From: Clostridiaceae bacterium
GTDB taxonomy: Bacteria > Bacillota > Clostridia > Clostridiales > Clostridiaceae
DNA: 6,920 nt
Assembly (NCBI GenBank): GCA_003510765.1
Contig: DOKV01000217.1
Location: forward strand, 1-6,920
Direction: 5' to 3'
Part shown: one piece after another, positions 1 through 5,973 of the stretch
How positions within the stretch are numbered: the stretch's first letter is position 1
How the letters are laid out: each line of letters opens with the position of its first letter
Position numbers and translations under genes: made by a program
The notes under the pieces: generated by a model
The model's database searches: none
Told to the model about the DNA's origin: nothing
What the model saw: the letters and a program-made list of their open reading frames with translations, nothing else

Positions 1-20
1 GACTCCCTTCATCTGCACCA
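1..20 (+). tRNA. 3' end of a tRNA (probably tRNA-Leu), truncated by the window edge
   Basis: The first 20 bases read as the tail of a tRNA. GACT fits the end of the T-loop, CCCTT the 3' side of the T-stem, CATCTGC the 3' side of a seven-base-pair acceptor stem, then discriminator A and an encoded CCA. A terminator starts four bases later, as expected after a tRNA. The A discriminator and the CCCTTCAxCxGCACCA pattern resemble Firmicutes tRNA-Leu genes. The anticodon lies outside the window, so the leucine assignment is an inference. The predicted 5' acceptor strand would be GCAGATG. Confidence 0.75.
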
Positions 21-23
21 GTG

Positions 24-56
24 AAAAAACTCTTTGTGGAAACAAAGAGTTTTTTT
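24..56 (+). terminator. Rho-independent terminator after the tRNA
   Basis: ACTCTTTGT (29-37) and ACAAAGAGT (42-50) form a perfect nine-base-pair stem around a GGAA tetraloop. The run of A at 24-28 and the run of T at 51-56 extend the stem and supply the U-tract. It ends the tRNA transcript. The A-run on the other side would allow it to work in both directions. Confidence 0.9.
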
Positions 57-256
57 ATTGTGGAGATCAACTGGGCATAGGGGGCAAGAAGGTGAACTAC
101 GTCGTTTTTCGCCTGGTTTTCGAGTTATCCTGAATATATAATATGCTTAGTGATATCATCAAGATACACAATAAGACAATATCTACTAAAACAAAGAATA
201 GTTATGATGAAAATGATAAGGCTTTAACCTAACTATTTAATTTGATTTTAAAAATA
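57..256. other. Gene-free AT-rich spacer between tRNA terminator and next promoter
   Basis: About 200 bp with no coding region that I can support: no open frame here has a start codon with a ribosome binding site. A frame is open from the window edge to a stop near 134, but it runs through the tRNA and its terminator and is not a gene. The 3' flanks of tRNA genes are common integration sites. I looked for a second copy of the tRNA end in the window and found none, so no attachment-site pair is claimed. Confidence 0.6.
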
Positions 257-285
257 TTGATAAAAAGAATTTCATATGCTATGAT
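257..285 (+). promoter_or_regulatory. Sigma-A-type promoter of the 84-aa gene
   Basis: TTGATA (257-262) and TATGAT (280-285) are separated by exactly 17 bp. Each box differs by one base from the sigma-A consensus. Transcription would start near 292, giving a leader of about 90 nt before the ATG at 384. Confidence 0.75.
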
Positions 286-320
286 ATTTATAATGTATGT
301 AAAAAAGTGTAGTGGGCTTT

Positions 321-336
321 GCATCAGATGTGATGC
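321..336 (+). other. Small perfect hairpin in the mRNA leader
   Basis: GCATCA (321-326) and TGATGC (331-336) pair perfectly around the loop GATG. The hairpin lies in the predicted 5' leader, about 35 nt before the ribosome binding site. It has no U-run directly behind it (GGTCTTTT follows), so it is not a convincing terminator. I cannot match the leader to a riboswitch family that I know. Confidence 0.5.
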
Positions 337-383
337 GGTCTTTTACGTGGAGTAACAATGAAGTAGGATATAGGAGGATACCC

Positions 384-638
384 ATGCCATATTATAGCTT
401 TAAGAAAATCTGGACACCCATGGAGATTTTCGGTGTTAAATTACTCAAAGAGACTCAATCTGGTGCACTTTGGTATCAGGTGAAAAACAACAAAAAGCAT
501 CCCTTATTTAAAAAAATAAATAGGGCTGAACTTGAGAGCGTAATGGACGATCGTCCATGCGTTCTTTTTTGTTTGAAGAACTTATTTCTAGAAGGATCGA
601 GGCATGTAGGACACATGGCACTAAAAGATAAGAGATGA
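384..638 (+). CDS. Hypothetical protein, 84 aa
   Basis: I do not recognise this protein. The start at 384 is chosen because AGGAGG (about 373-378) lies a few bases upstream. The frame is open back to an ATG at 312, but that start has no ribosome binding site and would lie inside the hairpin leader. The product starts MPYYSFKKIW, is rich in Lys and aromatic residues in its first half, and has a CVLFC segment near residue 60 followed by a hydrophobic LKNLFLEG stretch. There is no signal peptide or clear membrane helix. It has its own well-formed promoter, which argues for a real, separately expressed gene. No terminator is evident between it and the following padR promoter. It could be a lineage-specific small protein or the remnant of a larger gene. 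Confidence 0.55.
   Translation: MPYYSFKKIWTPMEIFGVKLLKETQSGALWYQVKNNKKHPLFKKINRAELESVMDDRPCVLFCLKNLFLEGSRHVGHMALKDKR
543..558. repeat. 16-nt perfect palindrome inside the 84-aa gene
   Basis: ATGGACGATCGTCCAT is fully self-complementary and encodes part of the MDDRP segment of the small protein. It could be a binding site or chance; nothing else in the window matches it. Confidence 0.4.
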
Positions 639-668
639 AGAAAGAATGGTTCTTCTAATAAAATGTTC

Positions 669-698
669 TTGACAATAGTGTACGTCATACACTATTAT
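669..698 (+). promoter_or_regulatory. Sigma-A-type promoter of the padR-HAAS operon
   Basis: A consensus -35 box TTGACA (669-674) is followed after 18 bp by TATTAT (693-698). The predicted start point is near 705, so the leader before the ATG at 721 is very short and consists mainly of the ribosome binding site. The space between the boxes is filled by an operator-like palindrome. Confidence 0.8.
674..696. promoter_or_regulatory. Operator-like inverted repeat, probable PadR autoregulatory site
   Basis: AATAGTGTA (674-682) and TACACTATT (688-696) are perfect nine-base arms around the spacer CGTCA. The palindrome starts on the last base of the -35 box and ends within the -10 box, so a bound protein would block RNA polymerase. 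The TGTA/TACA half-sites and the position directly before a padR gene fit known PadR-family operators, which are AT-rich dyads with similar half-sites. Binding by this PadR is an inference. Confidence 0.75.
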
Positions 699-720
699 AA
701 AATTAAAGAGAGGTGAGGAG

Positions 721-1074
721 ATGAATGAGGAAAAGGATTTGCTTAGTGGGTTCATGGTGGAGCTGAAAAGAGGCACTTTAGTGCTTTCTGTGTTAAGTCA
801 ATTGTCAGAGGCGGAGTATGGGTATTCCTTGGTACAGAAGTTAGAAGAAAAAGGCATGGCCATAGAGCCTGGAACCCTCTATCCCTTGATGCGTAGATTG
901 GAGAAACAAGGGCTTTTAATCAGTGAGTGGGATACTACAGAATCAAGGCCTCGTAAATTTTATCGATTGAGTCCTTTAGGAGAATCTGTGTTGCAAGAGT
1001 TAACAAAGGAATGGTTCCAATGGACCCATCGTATGGAGAAACTATTAAAGGAGGGGGAAGATCCATGGACATGA
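721..1074 (+). CDS. PadR-family transcriptional regulator
   Basis: A 117-aa cytoplasmic winged-helix repressor. Family marks are KRGTLVLSVLSQL at residues 17-28, YGYSLVQKLEEKG at 33-45, the recognition-helix block GTLYPLMRRLEKQGLL at 51-66, and the wing region RPRKFYRLSPLGESVL at 76-91. The protein ends soon after the wing, as in the short PadR subtype without a large effector domain, and the C-terminal helix EWFQWTHRMEKLL probably forms the dimer contact. GAGGTGA just before the ATG serves as ribosome binding site. The gene overlaps the following membrane-protein gene by 10 bp, so the two are surely co-transcribed and probably translationally coupled. Short PadR genes followed by HAAS-domain membrane proteins are a common Firmicutes pair. 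The dyad in its promoter points to autorepression. The inducing signal is unknown. Confidence 0.93.
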   Translation: MNEEKDLLSGFMVELKRGTLVLSVLSQLSEAEYGYSLVQKLEEKGMAIEPGTLYPLMRRLEKQGLLISEWDTTESRPRKFYRLSPLGESVLQELTKEWFQWTHRMEKLLKEGEDPWT

Positions 1075-2081
1075 TCAAACGTTATATTTATCAAGTACAG
1101 AAGTATTTACCCGAGAGCCAGCGTGAAGAAGTGGGCAAAGAACTTCAGGCCAACCTACTAGACATGATGGGGGAAGATCCTCAAGAAGAAGAGGTCTTGG
1201 AAGCGCTCATAAGCCTTGGGCATCCAAAGAAGTTGGCCAGGGAATATAGCATCGAAGAAAGGTATCTCATTGGGCCAACCTATTATGATCAATATCTGGA
1301 AATCTTAAAACTGGTCACCGGCATTGTTTTGGTGGTCATGGTGGTGGTGCAGCTACTATCCTTGGTCTTTGGGTCCAGCAGTGACGGGTTCTCCCTTCAA
1401 ACATTCATACAGAGCGTGGGAAAGATTGTAGGGGTAGTCCTAGGGGCAGTGCTACAAAGTGCTTTTTGGGTCACCTTCTCCTTTGTCATGGTGGAGCGCT
1501 ATGGCCAAGAGGAAGGGTATAAGAGAGACCAAGAGGAAGATTGGTCTCCCAAGAACTTACCGGCGGTGCCAAAGGTTGGGCCTTTAAAAATCTCCAAGGT
1601 GGAAGCAGGGATTACTTTGGTGGTGACGGTGTTTGTTATGGCTCTTTTGGTGCAAGGATCAGATTGGATTGGGGTCTTTTATCGAGAAGGAGAAAATGCC
1701 TATAGAAGCATTCCGTTGTTCTCCTCGGCTCGACTGACCTGGTATCTTCCAGCCTTTTGGTTTTTTGCCATCGCTCAGGTGGCCATGGTCTTGTGGCAAC
1801 TTATGAAGAAATACTGGACCATGCCCATGGCTATGGTAAATTTCCTTTTAGAACTGGGTTTTATCTTGCTTGTAATGGGGATGCTCCTAGATCCACACTT
1901 GCTAGATGAAAACCTGGCCAGATCCTTGGCAGACACCTTCGGTGCGAGCCTAGAGAATGTGAACCAATGGATTGGTCAAGGAAAGTTCTTCACCGGGCTC
2001 TTTGTCATGGTCATTGGGCTTCTGGATGCGGGGAGTGTCGTCTACAAGATGTGGAAAAGCAAGAAAAATCATCATGGATAA
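1065..2081 (+). CDS. HAAS-domain multi-pass membrane protein, padR partner
   Basis: A 338-aa protein. Residues 1-65 resemble the HAAS (DUF1700-like) helical domain found next to PadR regulators: YLPESQREEVGKEL, then an acidic turn, then EEEVLEALISLGHPKKLAREY. Six hydrophobic helices follow at about 83-103, 120-143, 179-197, 225-247, 255-275 and 307-328, with a charged loop at 144-178 and a basic tail KSKKNHHG. There is no signal peptide; the N-terminal domain should be cytoplasmic. The start at 1065 is chosen because AAGGAGG (1048-1054) sits 10 bp upstream. The ATG at 1071 would give an exact ATGA overlap with padR but places that site 16 bp away. The function of such proteins is not settled; the usual idea is that they sense or respond to envelope state together with PadR. 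I see no catalytic motif in the membrane part and do not assign an activity. Confidence 0.85.
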   Translation: MDMIKRYIYQVQKYLPESQREEVGKELQANLLDMMGEDPQEEEVLEALISLGHPKKLAREYSIEERYLIGPTYYDQYLEILKLVTGIVLVVMVVVQLLSLVFGSSSDGFSLQTFIQSVGKIVGVVLGAVLQSAFWVTFSFVMVERYGQEEGYKRDQEEDWSPKNLPAVPKVGPLKISKVEAGITLVVTVFVMALLVQGSDWIGVFYREGENAYRSIPLFSSARLTWYLPAFWFFAIAQVAMVLWQLMKKYWTMPMAMVNFLLELGFILLVMGMLLDPHLLDENLARSLADTFGASLENVNQWIGQGKFFTGLFVMVIGLLDAGSVVYKMWKSKKNHHG

Positions 2082-2085
2082 GGGT

Positions 2086-2119
2086 AGAAGATCTTCCTCT
2101 TGGGGAAGGTCTTCTTTTT
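2086..2119 (+). terminator. Rho-independent terminator of the padR operon
   Basis: AGAAGATCTTCC (2086-2097) pairs with GGAAGGTCTTCT (2104-2115) through 12 positions with one G-U pair, around a six-base loop, and is followed by a run of T (2115-2119). It begins five bases after the stop codon. Confidence 0.9.
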
Positions 2120-2180
2120 CAATATCCTGACAGATGAGGATTTCTTGATAAATATTGAATATTACTATGGATTTCAAGGA

Positions 2181-2194
2181 AGCGCTTAAGCGCT
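2181..2194. repeat. 14-nt perfect palindrome, possible operator
   Basis: AGCGCTTAAGCGCT is fully self-complementary. The left half, AAGCGCTT, matches the core of CcpA catabolite-response sites, but the outer bases do not fit (the expected TG and CA ends are missing), so a cre assignment would be weak. It lies about 300 bp upstream of the chemoreceptor start and about 60 bp past the previous terminator. Confidence 0.4.
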
Positions 2195-2219
2195 GTTTAA
2201 TAAGATAAATTTCTGGAAT

Positions 2220-2254
2220 GAGGTATATCAATGCTGCTAAGAGGTATCTCGATG
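2220..2254. repeat. Two near-identical 14-mers spaced 21 bp
   Basis: GAGGTATATCAATG (2220-2233) and GAGGTATCTCGATG (2241-2254) agree at 12 of 14 positions. Their starts are 21 bp apart, which is two helical turns, so both copies face the same side of the DNA. This spacing fits a pair of regulator half-sites, but chance or an old duplication is possible. Confidence 0.35.
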
Positions 2255-2495
2255 ATTTGTTCTTTTTGAAGGGGAAGGTACATTTGTGGTGAAGGAGATT
2301 TGTTTTCCTATATAGTTAATCTAAGTTTAACAAAACTAATAATTGCTCTTGCTCCAAGGAATGAACCATGATAAACTCAGTAAGTATGCGTTTGAAGTCG
2401 TTTAACAACCATGGATCAAAGGACGTCCTCCTCCAAGGATATGGAGAATGGGTGGGGGCGTCAGATCAAAAACAGAAGGGATAGGGGAAAAGACC

Positions 2496-4190
2496 ATGAG
2501 TGTAGGAAAGAAACTGGCCACAGGATTTGGAGCATTGCTTCTCATGATGCTCATCGTGGGTGGCGTTGGCATGAATGAGCTTAGAAAGACCAATGAGGAT
2601 TTGGCGCAGATGTATGCGTTTCAGTTGAAGGGTGTACAGCACATTTCTAATGCTGAGACGCAGCTTTTGAGAATATCTAGAGCGCGAAACAATTTACTAC
2701 TCACAGAAAGTAGTGCGGAAAAAGCAGCGCACCGCATCAACATCTTGGGTGGGTTTGACAGGTTCGAAATAGAGATGGATGCCTTTCGTAAGGTGGCTCA
2801 GAACGAGGAACAACGTGAAGCCAACGGACGTATTTTGGGTCTATTTCAAGAAATCAAAGATATGGAAATGGACATCATCACTTTAGAGAGTGGGGGAAAC
2901 AGAGCAGGTGCACTTCAAAAAATTCAAGAGAGCAGGGTTCTATCAGATGAAATTGAAGAGGAGATCGCAAAGCAAATTGAGGTTGTGTCTACCTTGGCGG
3001 AGGCCTCCTATGTAGAGAGTAGTTCTGCCTATATGGGTGTAGTGGCCTTGATGGCAGGAATCCTTTTGGTGGGGATCACCCTGAGTCTATGGGTCCTTCT
3101 CTATATGATGCGTCATGTCTCCAAGCCATTGGCCAAGATGACCGCTTCCGCCGTGACCATTGCGTCCGGGGACTTGACCGTGGAAAATCTTATGGTGAAA
3201 GGCAAGGATGAAATTGCTGCTTTGGCCAGTGCGTTCAATGATATGACCAAAGGCCTACGAGAAGTCATTGACCATGTGGTGAAGGGTGCGGGCACCATTG
3301 CAGCTTCTTCTGAAGAGCTTTTTGCTTCTTCAGAGCAGTCTGCCTCCGCTTCAGAAGAGGTGGCGAAAACCATCACGGATATTGCCAAAGGAGCCAGTGA
3401 GCAGGCTCAGGATACTGAACTGGCCAATGCCAGTGTCAAAGAAGTGGGTGTGCTCCTTCAAGAAAACAGCACCAACATAAGTGAAGTTCTTCGCCACGCA
3501 GAGGATATTGAAAGAAGAAAAGATGAAGGCTATAGGATTTTAAAATCCTTGGTGGAACAAAGTGCCATCAATGAAAAAGCAACGGTGCAAGTACACCAGA
3601 TCATTCGACAGAACAATAACAGTGCAGAGAAGATTGAACATGCCAGTGGTATGATCCAAAACATTGCAGACCAGACCAATCTCTTGGCCCTCAATGCAGC
3701 CATTGAGGCTGCCAGAGCTGGAGAAGCTGGACGAGGATTCTCTGTGGTGGCAGAAGAAATTCGAAAGCTTGCAGAGCAGTCTAACAGTTTCACCAAGGAA
3801 ATTAAGGACATCATCATAGAGCTGAAGGACAACTCTTTCTCTGCGGTACAGACCACAGAAGAAATGATCCATTTGGTAAAAGATCAGGTGAAGAGTGTAG
3901 ATGAAACAGAAGAAAAGTTCCGCCTCATCGCCAATGCCATTACAGAAACAAAAAATAGTATGGAAAAGTTGCTTTTGTCTTCAGAAGCTTTAGATGCCAA
4001 TAAAGATGAAATCCAAGGACTCATGGACAATCTCTCCGCCATTGCGGAAGAGAATGCCGCTGGCGCTGAGGAAGCTTCTGCATCCATAGAAGAGCAGACG
4101 GCCACGGTGGAAGAAATTGCCAATTCCACAGAGGGACTGGCCAAGGTATCCATGGAGCTTCTCACATTGGTGGAACGCTTTAAGATTTAG
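2496..4190 (+). CDS. Methyl-accepting chemotaxis protein, transmembrane, with 4HB-like sensor domain
   Basis: A 564-aa chemoreceptor that passes ligand signals to the CheA/CheW array at the inner face of the membrane. In order: TM1 at about 7-28, an external helical sensor at 29-179 resembling the four-helix-bundle MCP class, TM2 at 180-203, a HAMP linker at about 206-258 ([10 protein letters not shown] to [10 protein letters not shown]), then the cytoplasmic coiled coil. The near-invariant hairpin block covers residues 386-428 ([20 protein letters not shown] through [17 protein letters not shown]). About 152 residues lead from HAMP to the tip glutamate E410 and 154 follow it, which fits the 44-heptad class usual in Firmicutes. 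Methylation-like EE/EQ pairs are seen in [10 protein letters not shown] and [12 protein letters not shown]. There is no C-terminal NWETF-like CheR tether. The start at 2496 has AGGGG eight bases upstream and places TM1 as in the family; an ATG at 2448 would add 16 atypical residues. The ligand is unknown. No che or flagellar gene is nearby. Confidence 0.93.
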   Translation: MSVGKKLATGFGALLLMMLIVGGVGMNELRKTNEDLAQMYAFQLKGVQHISNAETQLLRISRARNNLLLTESSAEKAAHRINILGGFDRFEIEMDAFRKVAQNEEQREANGRILGLFQEIKDMEMDIITLESGGNRAGALQKIQESRVLSDEIEEEIAKQIEVVSTLAEASYVESSSAYMGVVALMAGILLVGITLSLWVLLYMMRHVSKPLAKMTASAVTIASGDLTVENLMVKGKDEIAALASAFNDMTKGLREVIDHVVKGAGTIAASSEELFASSEQSASASEEVAKTITDIAKGASEQAQDTELANASVKEVGVLLQENSTNISEVLRHAEDIERRKDEGYRILKSLVEQSAINEKATVQVHQIIRQNNNSAEKIEHASGMIQNIADQTNLLALNAAIEAARAGEAGRGFSVVAEEIRKLAEQSNSFTKEIKDIIIELKDNSFSAVQTTEEMIHLVKDQVKSVDETEEKFRLIANAITETKNSMEKLLLSSEALDANKDEIQGLMDNLSAIAEENAAGAEEASASIEEQTATVEEIANSTEGLAKVSMELLTLVERFKI

Positions 4191-4215
4191 AAAGAATGGT
4201 TAGTTAGGCCATGAA

Positions 4216-4259
4216 AAAGAAGCGCTCAGATTGAGGATCCTCAATCTGAGCGCTTCTTT
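4216..4259. terminator. Bidirectional terminator, 44-nt perfect palindrome
   Basis: Arms of 20 bp, built on AAAGAAGCGCTCAGATTGAG (4216-4235) and its exact complement (4240-4259), surround GATC, which is itself self-complementary. It lies between the convergent chemoreceptor and transporter genes. The U-run is good on the minus strand (CTTCTTTTTC), which ends the transporter transcript, and weaker on the plus strand (CTTCTTTAAG). The stem probably stops both. Confidence 0.92.
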
Positions 4260-4287
4260 AAGTTCTATAGAAGATCACCAGGGTGCT

Positions 4288-5202
4288 TTATACAGCCCAT
4301 TTGCGGTTGGACGTAAAGGCCACGGTGATCCATTTATCTGTTTGGATGGTTTTCAGCTTACGGTCTAATTCTTCTCTTACTTTGTCTTGTTCTTTGATGG
4401 TTTGGACCAAAGAGTGTTCATCCACGATGAAGTCAATTTCCACACGAAGGAGCTTTCTTCTTTTGGTCACTCGTAAGAAGGATTCCTTCATCTGATACTT
4501 TTTCTCTATTTCCTTGGTGAGGCTATGGAGTCTATGGGCCAGTTCTCCTTCAGGAGAAACGCCCAATACTTCTCTTAAGGCCAATCGAATGGAGACCAGA
4601 GGTACTTTCATGAAGCTTGCGGCCATGAGGAGAACGATGATGGGGTCTATGTAGACGATGAGGGCGGTGAAAATACCAAAGCGGTCCATGAGATAGACCA
4701 GGCCAAAGGTCACCAGCACAGCAAAGCTTGCATAGGTATCAAAAAGCCATTGAGAAGACTCTGCGGTTAAGAGTCCAGAATGGTGCTTTTTGGATTGTCT
4801 CTTCAAATGAAGGTACATGGTCAGGCAGGCGATGGACGAGAACACGGAATAATAGATGGCCGTATTCATATTCACGGTCTGCCCTCCAGTAGCAATGGAG
4901 TACACGGCCCCGATGACGGAGCCTCCAAGAATCACCAAAATGGCGGAGTATTTTACAATGATCACCAAAGGTTCCACAATGGATTTCCCAAAGGGGAACT
5001 TTTTCCACTCGTTTTTGGCCATGAACTTTGCGGCCATGAGGGATAGGTAGGAAAGCATCACACTGACTAGGGAGTAGAGGCCATCAAACATGATCATTTG
5101 AGATCGGGCCGTGAGTCCAGCCAGTACCCCGATGATGGAGAAGGCGATGGAGAGGACGACAGAGTGTAGCAAGAGTTTTCTTTCGATTTTTAGCGTTGAC
5201 AT
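4288..5202 (-). CDS. Cation diffusion facilitator (CDF) family metal transporter
   Basis: A 304-aa inner-membrane protein with six helices and a cytoplasmic C-terminal domain; CDF proteins export divalent metals such as Zn, Mn, Co or Fe by proton exchange and act as dimers. Counted from the TTG at 5223 (311 aa), helices lie at about 18-37, 43-66, 84-110, 120-140, 155-180 and 184-205. Family marks are MFDGLYSLVS in TM2, FPFGKSIVEPL before TM3, ESSQWLFDT in TM5, and YIDPIIVLL in TM6. The transport site usually has DxxxD in TM2 and HxxxD in TM5; here it is D47-S51 and Q158-D162. The tail (about 218-311) has the mixed alpha/beta pattern of the CDF dimer domain. The ATG at 5202 is preferred over the TTG at 5223 because neither has a good ribosome binding site. 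The gene follows the TetR gene on the same strand and is probably its target. The metal cannot be named. Confidence 0.88.
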   Translation of the reverse strand: MSTLKIERKLLLHSVVLSIAFSIIGVLAGLTARSQMIMFDGLYSLVSVMLSYLSLMAAKFMAKNEWKKFPFGKSIVEPLVIIVKYSAILVILGGSVIGAVYSIATGGQTVNMNTAIYYSVFSSIACLTMYLHLKRQSKKHHSGLLTAESSQWLFDTYASFAVLVTFGLVYLMDRFGIFTALIVYIDPIIVLLMAASFMKVPLVSIRLALREVLGVSPEGELAHRLHSLTKEIEKKYQMKESFLRVTKRRKLLRVEIDFIVDEHSLVQTIKEQDKVREELDRKLKTIQTDKWITVAFTSNRKWAV

Positions 5203-5272
5203 GATACTTTTTGCGGTTTCCAAATCCGTTTCTTGTGAGGTTTCGTGACCTCTTGGAAAGCCGCGGTCAGCA

Positions 5273-5279
5273 CTCCTTT
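5273..5279 (-). promoter_or_regulatory. Orphan ribosome-binding-site-like sequence before the CDF gene
   Basis: On the minus strand AAAGGAG lies about 50 nt before the TTG and 70 nt before the ATG of the transporter gene, with no ATG, GTG or TTG at a usable distance behind it. It is the best Shine-Dalgarno match in the tetR-CDF gap. The frame of the transporter stays open across it but contains no standard start there. It may be a relic of a lost start or part of a leader. Confidence 0.3.
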
Positions 5280-5333
5280 CATAATGTATTTCGTTTTATA
5301 GTGTTTTTGAACATCGTTGTTATTAAGTGAAGA

Positions 5334-5903
5334 TTAAGTCGCTATGGCTTCGTAGATAAAGGTGGTGAGCTGCTCTTTGGAGACTTTTTCGGTGAACCCT
5401 TGGGTTTCCATAAGATGCACTTGTTCTGCGCCGTGTTCTAGCAGTCCGATGATATAGTTGGTCAAATAGGGCAGATCAAAGACCGTCTTCAGTTTCTGTT
5501 GGGTTTTATAATAGGCGAGCTTTTCTTCCAGCCAGCCATAGAAAGGAATGTATAAAGCTTCCCATTCTTTAAAGGCGGAGTAGTAAGCTGTGCCAGAGTA
5601 GATGAAGCCGATGAGCTTCTTGTGTTTTAAGGTGAGATGATACATCAGATCCGTGAGGTTTGTGAGAAACTCTTTTAAGGTGCTTTCTTCAGGGCCAGGC
5701 AGTGCATTGGCTTCTGATAGAAAATCTTCAATGATGTTTTTGGCGATGCTTAAGACCAATGCACTCTTGGATTGAAAATAGAGATAAAAGGTTCCTTGGG
5801 CAACGCCTGCTGCTTTCACAATTTCAGACACGGAGGATTTATCAAAGCCTTTTTCACCCATGATGTCTACAGCGGCATGAAGAATCGCGTCTTTTTTATT
5901 CAA
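5334..5903 (-). CDS. TetR/AcrR-family transcriptional regulator
   Basis: A 189-aa one-component repressor. The N-terminal DNA-binding domain covers residues 1-47: helix NKKDAILHAAVDIMGEKGF, then the helix-turn-helix SEIVKAAGVAQGTFYLYFQSK at 26-46, a classic TetR signature. The rest is an all-helical ligand and dimer domain with several aromatic residues (YHL, IYSGTAYYSAFKEWEALYIPFYGWL), suited to a hydrophobic or bulky inducer. The TTG at 5903 is chosen as start because AAAGGAGG lies 10 bases upstream on the minus strand; an earlier in-frame TTG at 5927 would place that site inside the gene. A clear promoter and a 17-nt palindrome at the predicted start point indicate autorepression. The CDF gene follows on the same strand after 110-130 bp with no terminator between, so co-transcription is likely. 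The inducer is unknown. Confidence 0.92.
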   Translation of the reverse strand: MNKKDAILHAAVDIMGEKGFDKSSVSEIVKAAGVAQGTFYLYFQSKSALVLSIAKNIIEDFLSEANALPGPEESTLKEFLTNLTDLMYHLTLKHKKLIGFIYSGTAYYSAFKEWEALYIPFYGWLEEKLAYYKTQQKLKTVFDLPYLTNYIIGLLEHGAEQVHLMETQGFTEKVSKEQLTTFIYEAIAT

Positions 5904-5948
5904 TGGCTCAAGGCCTCCTTTATACAAATGGATTGTAATAGTTTCATG

Positions 5949-5965
5949 AATGACTGTCAGTCATT
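5949..5965. promoter_or_regulatory. TetR-type operator palindrome
   Basis: AATGACTGTCAGTCATT is a perfect palindrome around a central T at 5957. TGACTG/CAGTCA dyads of this kind are typical binding sites of TetR-family repressors. It begins within a few bases of the predicted tetR start point, so a bound dimer would block initiation or early elongation. A shorter palindrome TTCATGAA (5943-5950) adjoins it on the gene side. Confidence 0.8.
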
Positions 5966-5973
5966 TCTATCCT

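Larger units (their letters stand above)
2120..2495. other. Gene-free region upstream of the chemoreceptor gene
   Basis: About 375 bp without a supportable gene. It contains a 14-nt palindrome at 2181-2194 and a near-duplicate 14-mer at 2220 and 2241. AAGGAG near 2292-2297 is followed only by a TTG four bases later and a 23-codon frame, which is not convincing. I find no flagellar sigma-D-type promoter and no c-di-GMP riboswitch core such as CGCAAAGCC. Weak sigma-A-like boxes (TTGCTC at 2349 with TAAACT at 2372, 17-bp spacing) may serve the chemoreceptor gene but are poor matches. Confidence 0.5.

Noticed and set aside
1..136. Frame open from the window edge to a stop near 134, possible gene remnant
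   Set aside because: It has no start codon or ribosome binding site and crosses the tRNA tail and its terminator.
312..383. Longer start (ATG at 312) for the 84-aa gene
   Set aside because: No ribosome binding site before it, while AGGAGG is well placed for the ATG at 384; the extra stretch contains the leader hairpin.
1..660. Integrated element at the tRNA 3' end
   Set aside because: No integrase, transposase or second copy of the tRNA end is present in the window, so no island boundary can be supported.
2181..2194. CcpA catabolite-response element
   Set aside because: Only the AAGCGCTT core matches; the flanking TG and CA positions of the consensus do not.
2300..2371. 23-codon TTG frame after AAGGAG upstream of the chemoreceptor
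   Set aside because: The ribosome binding site is only about two to four bases from the TTG, the peptide has no recognisable feature, and a chance origin is likely.
2448..2495. Longer start (ATG at 2448) for the chemoreceptor
   Set aside because: AAGGA lies eight bases before it, so it is possible, but the added 16 residues are Gly-rich and charged and push TM1 away from the N-terminus, unlike the family; ATG 2496 is equally well supplied.
5240..5282. Minus-strand stretch with GAGTGCTGACCGCGG, resembling the T-box antiterminator core GGTGGNACCGCGG
   Set aside because: The match is partial, and only about 50 bp separate it from the tetR stop, too short for the specifier part of a T-box; a transporter is also not a typical target in this context.
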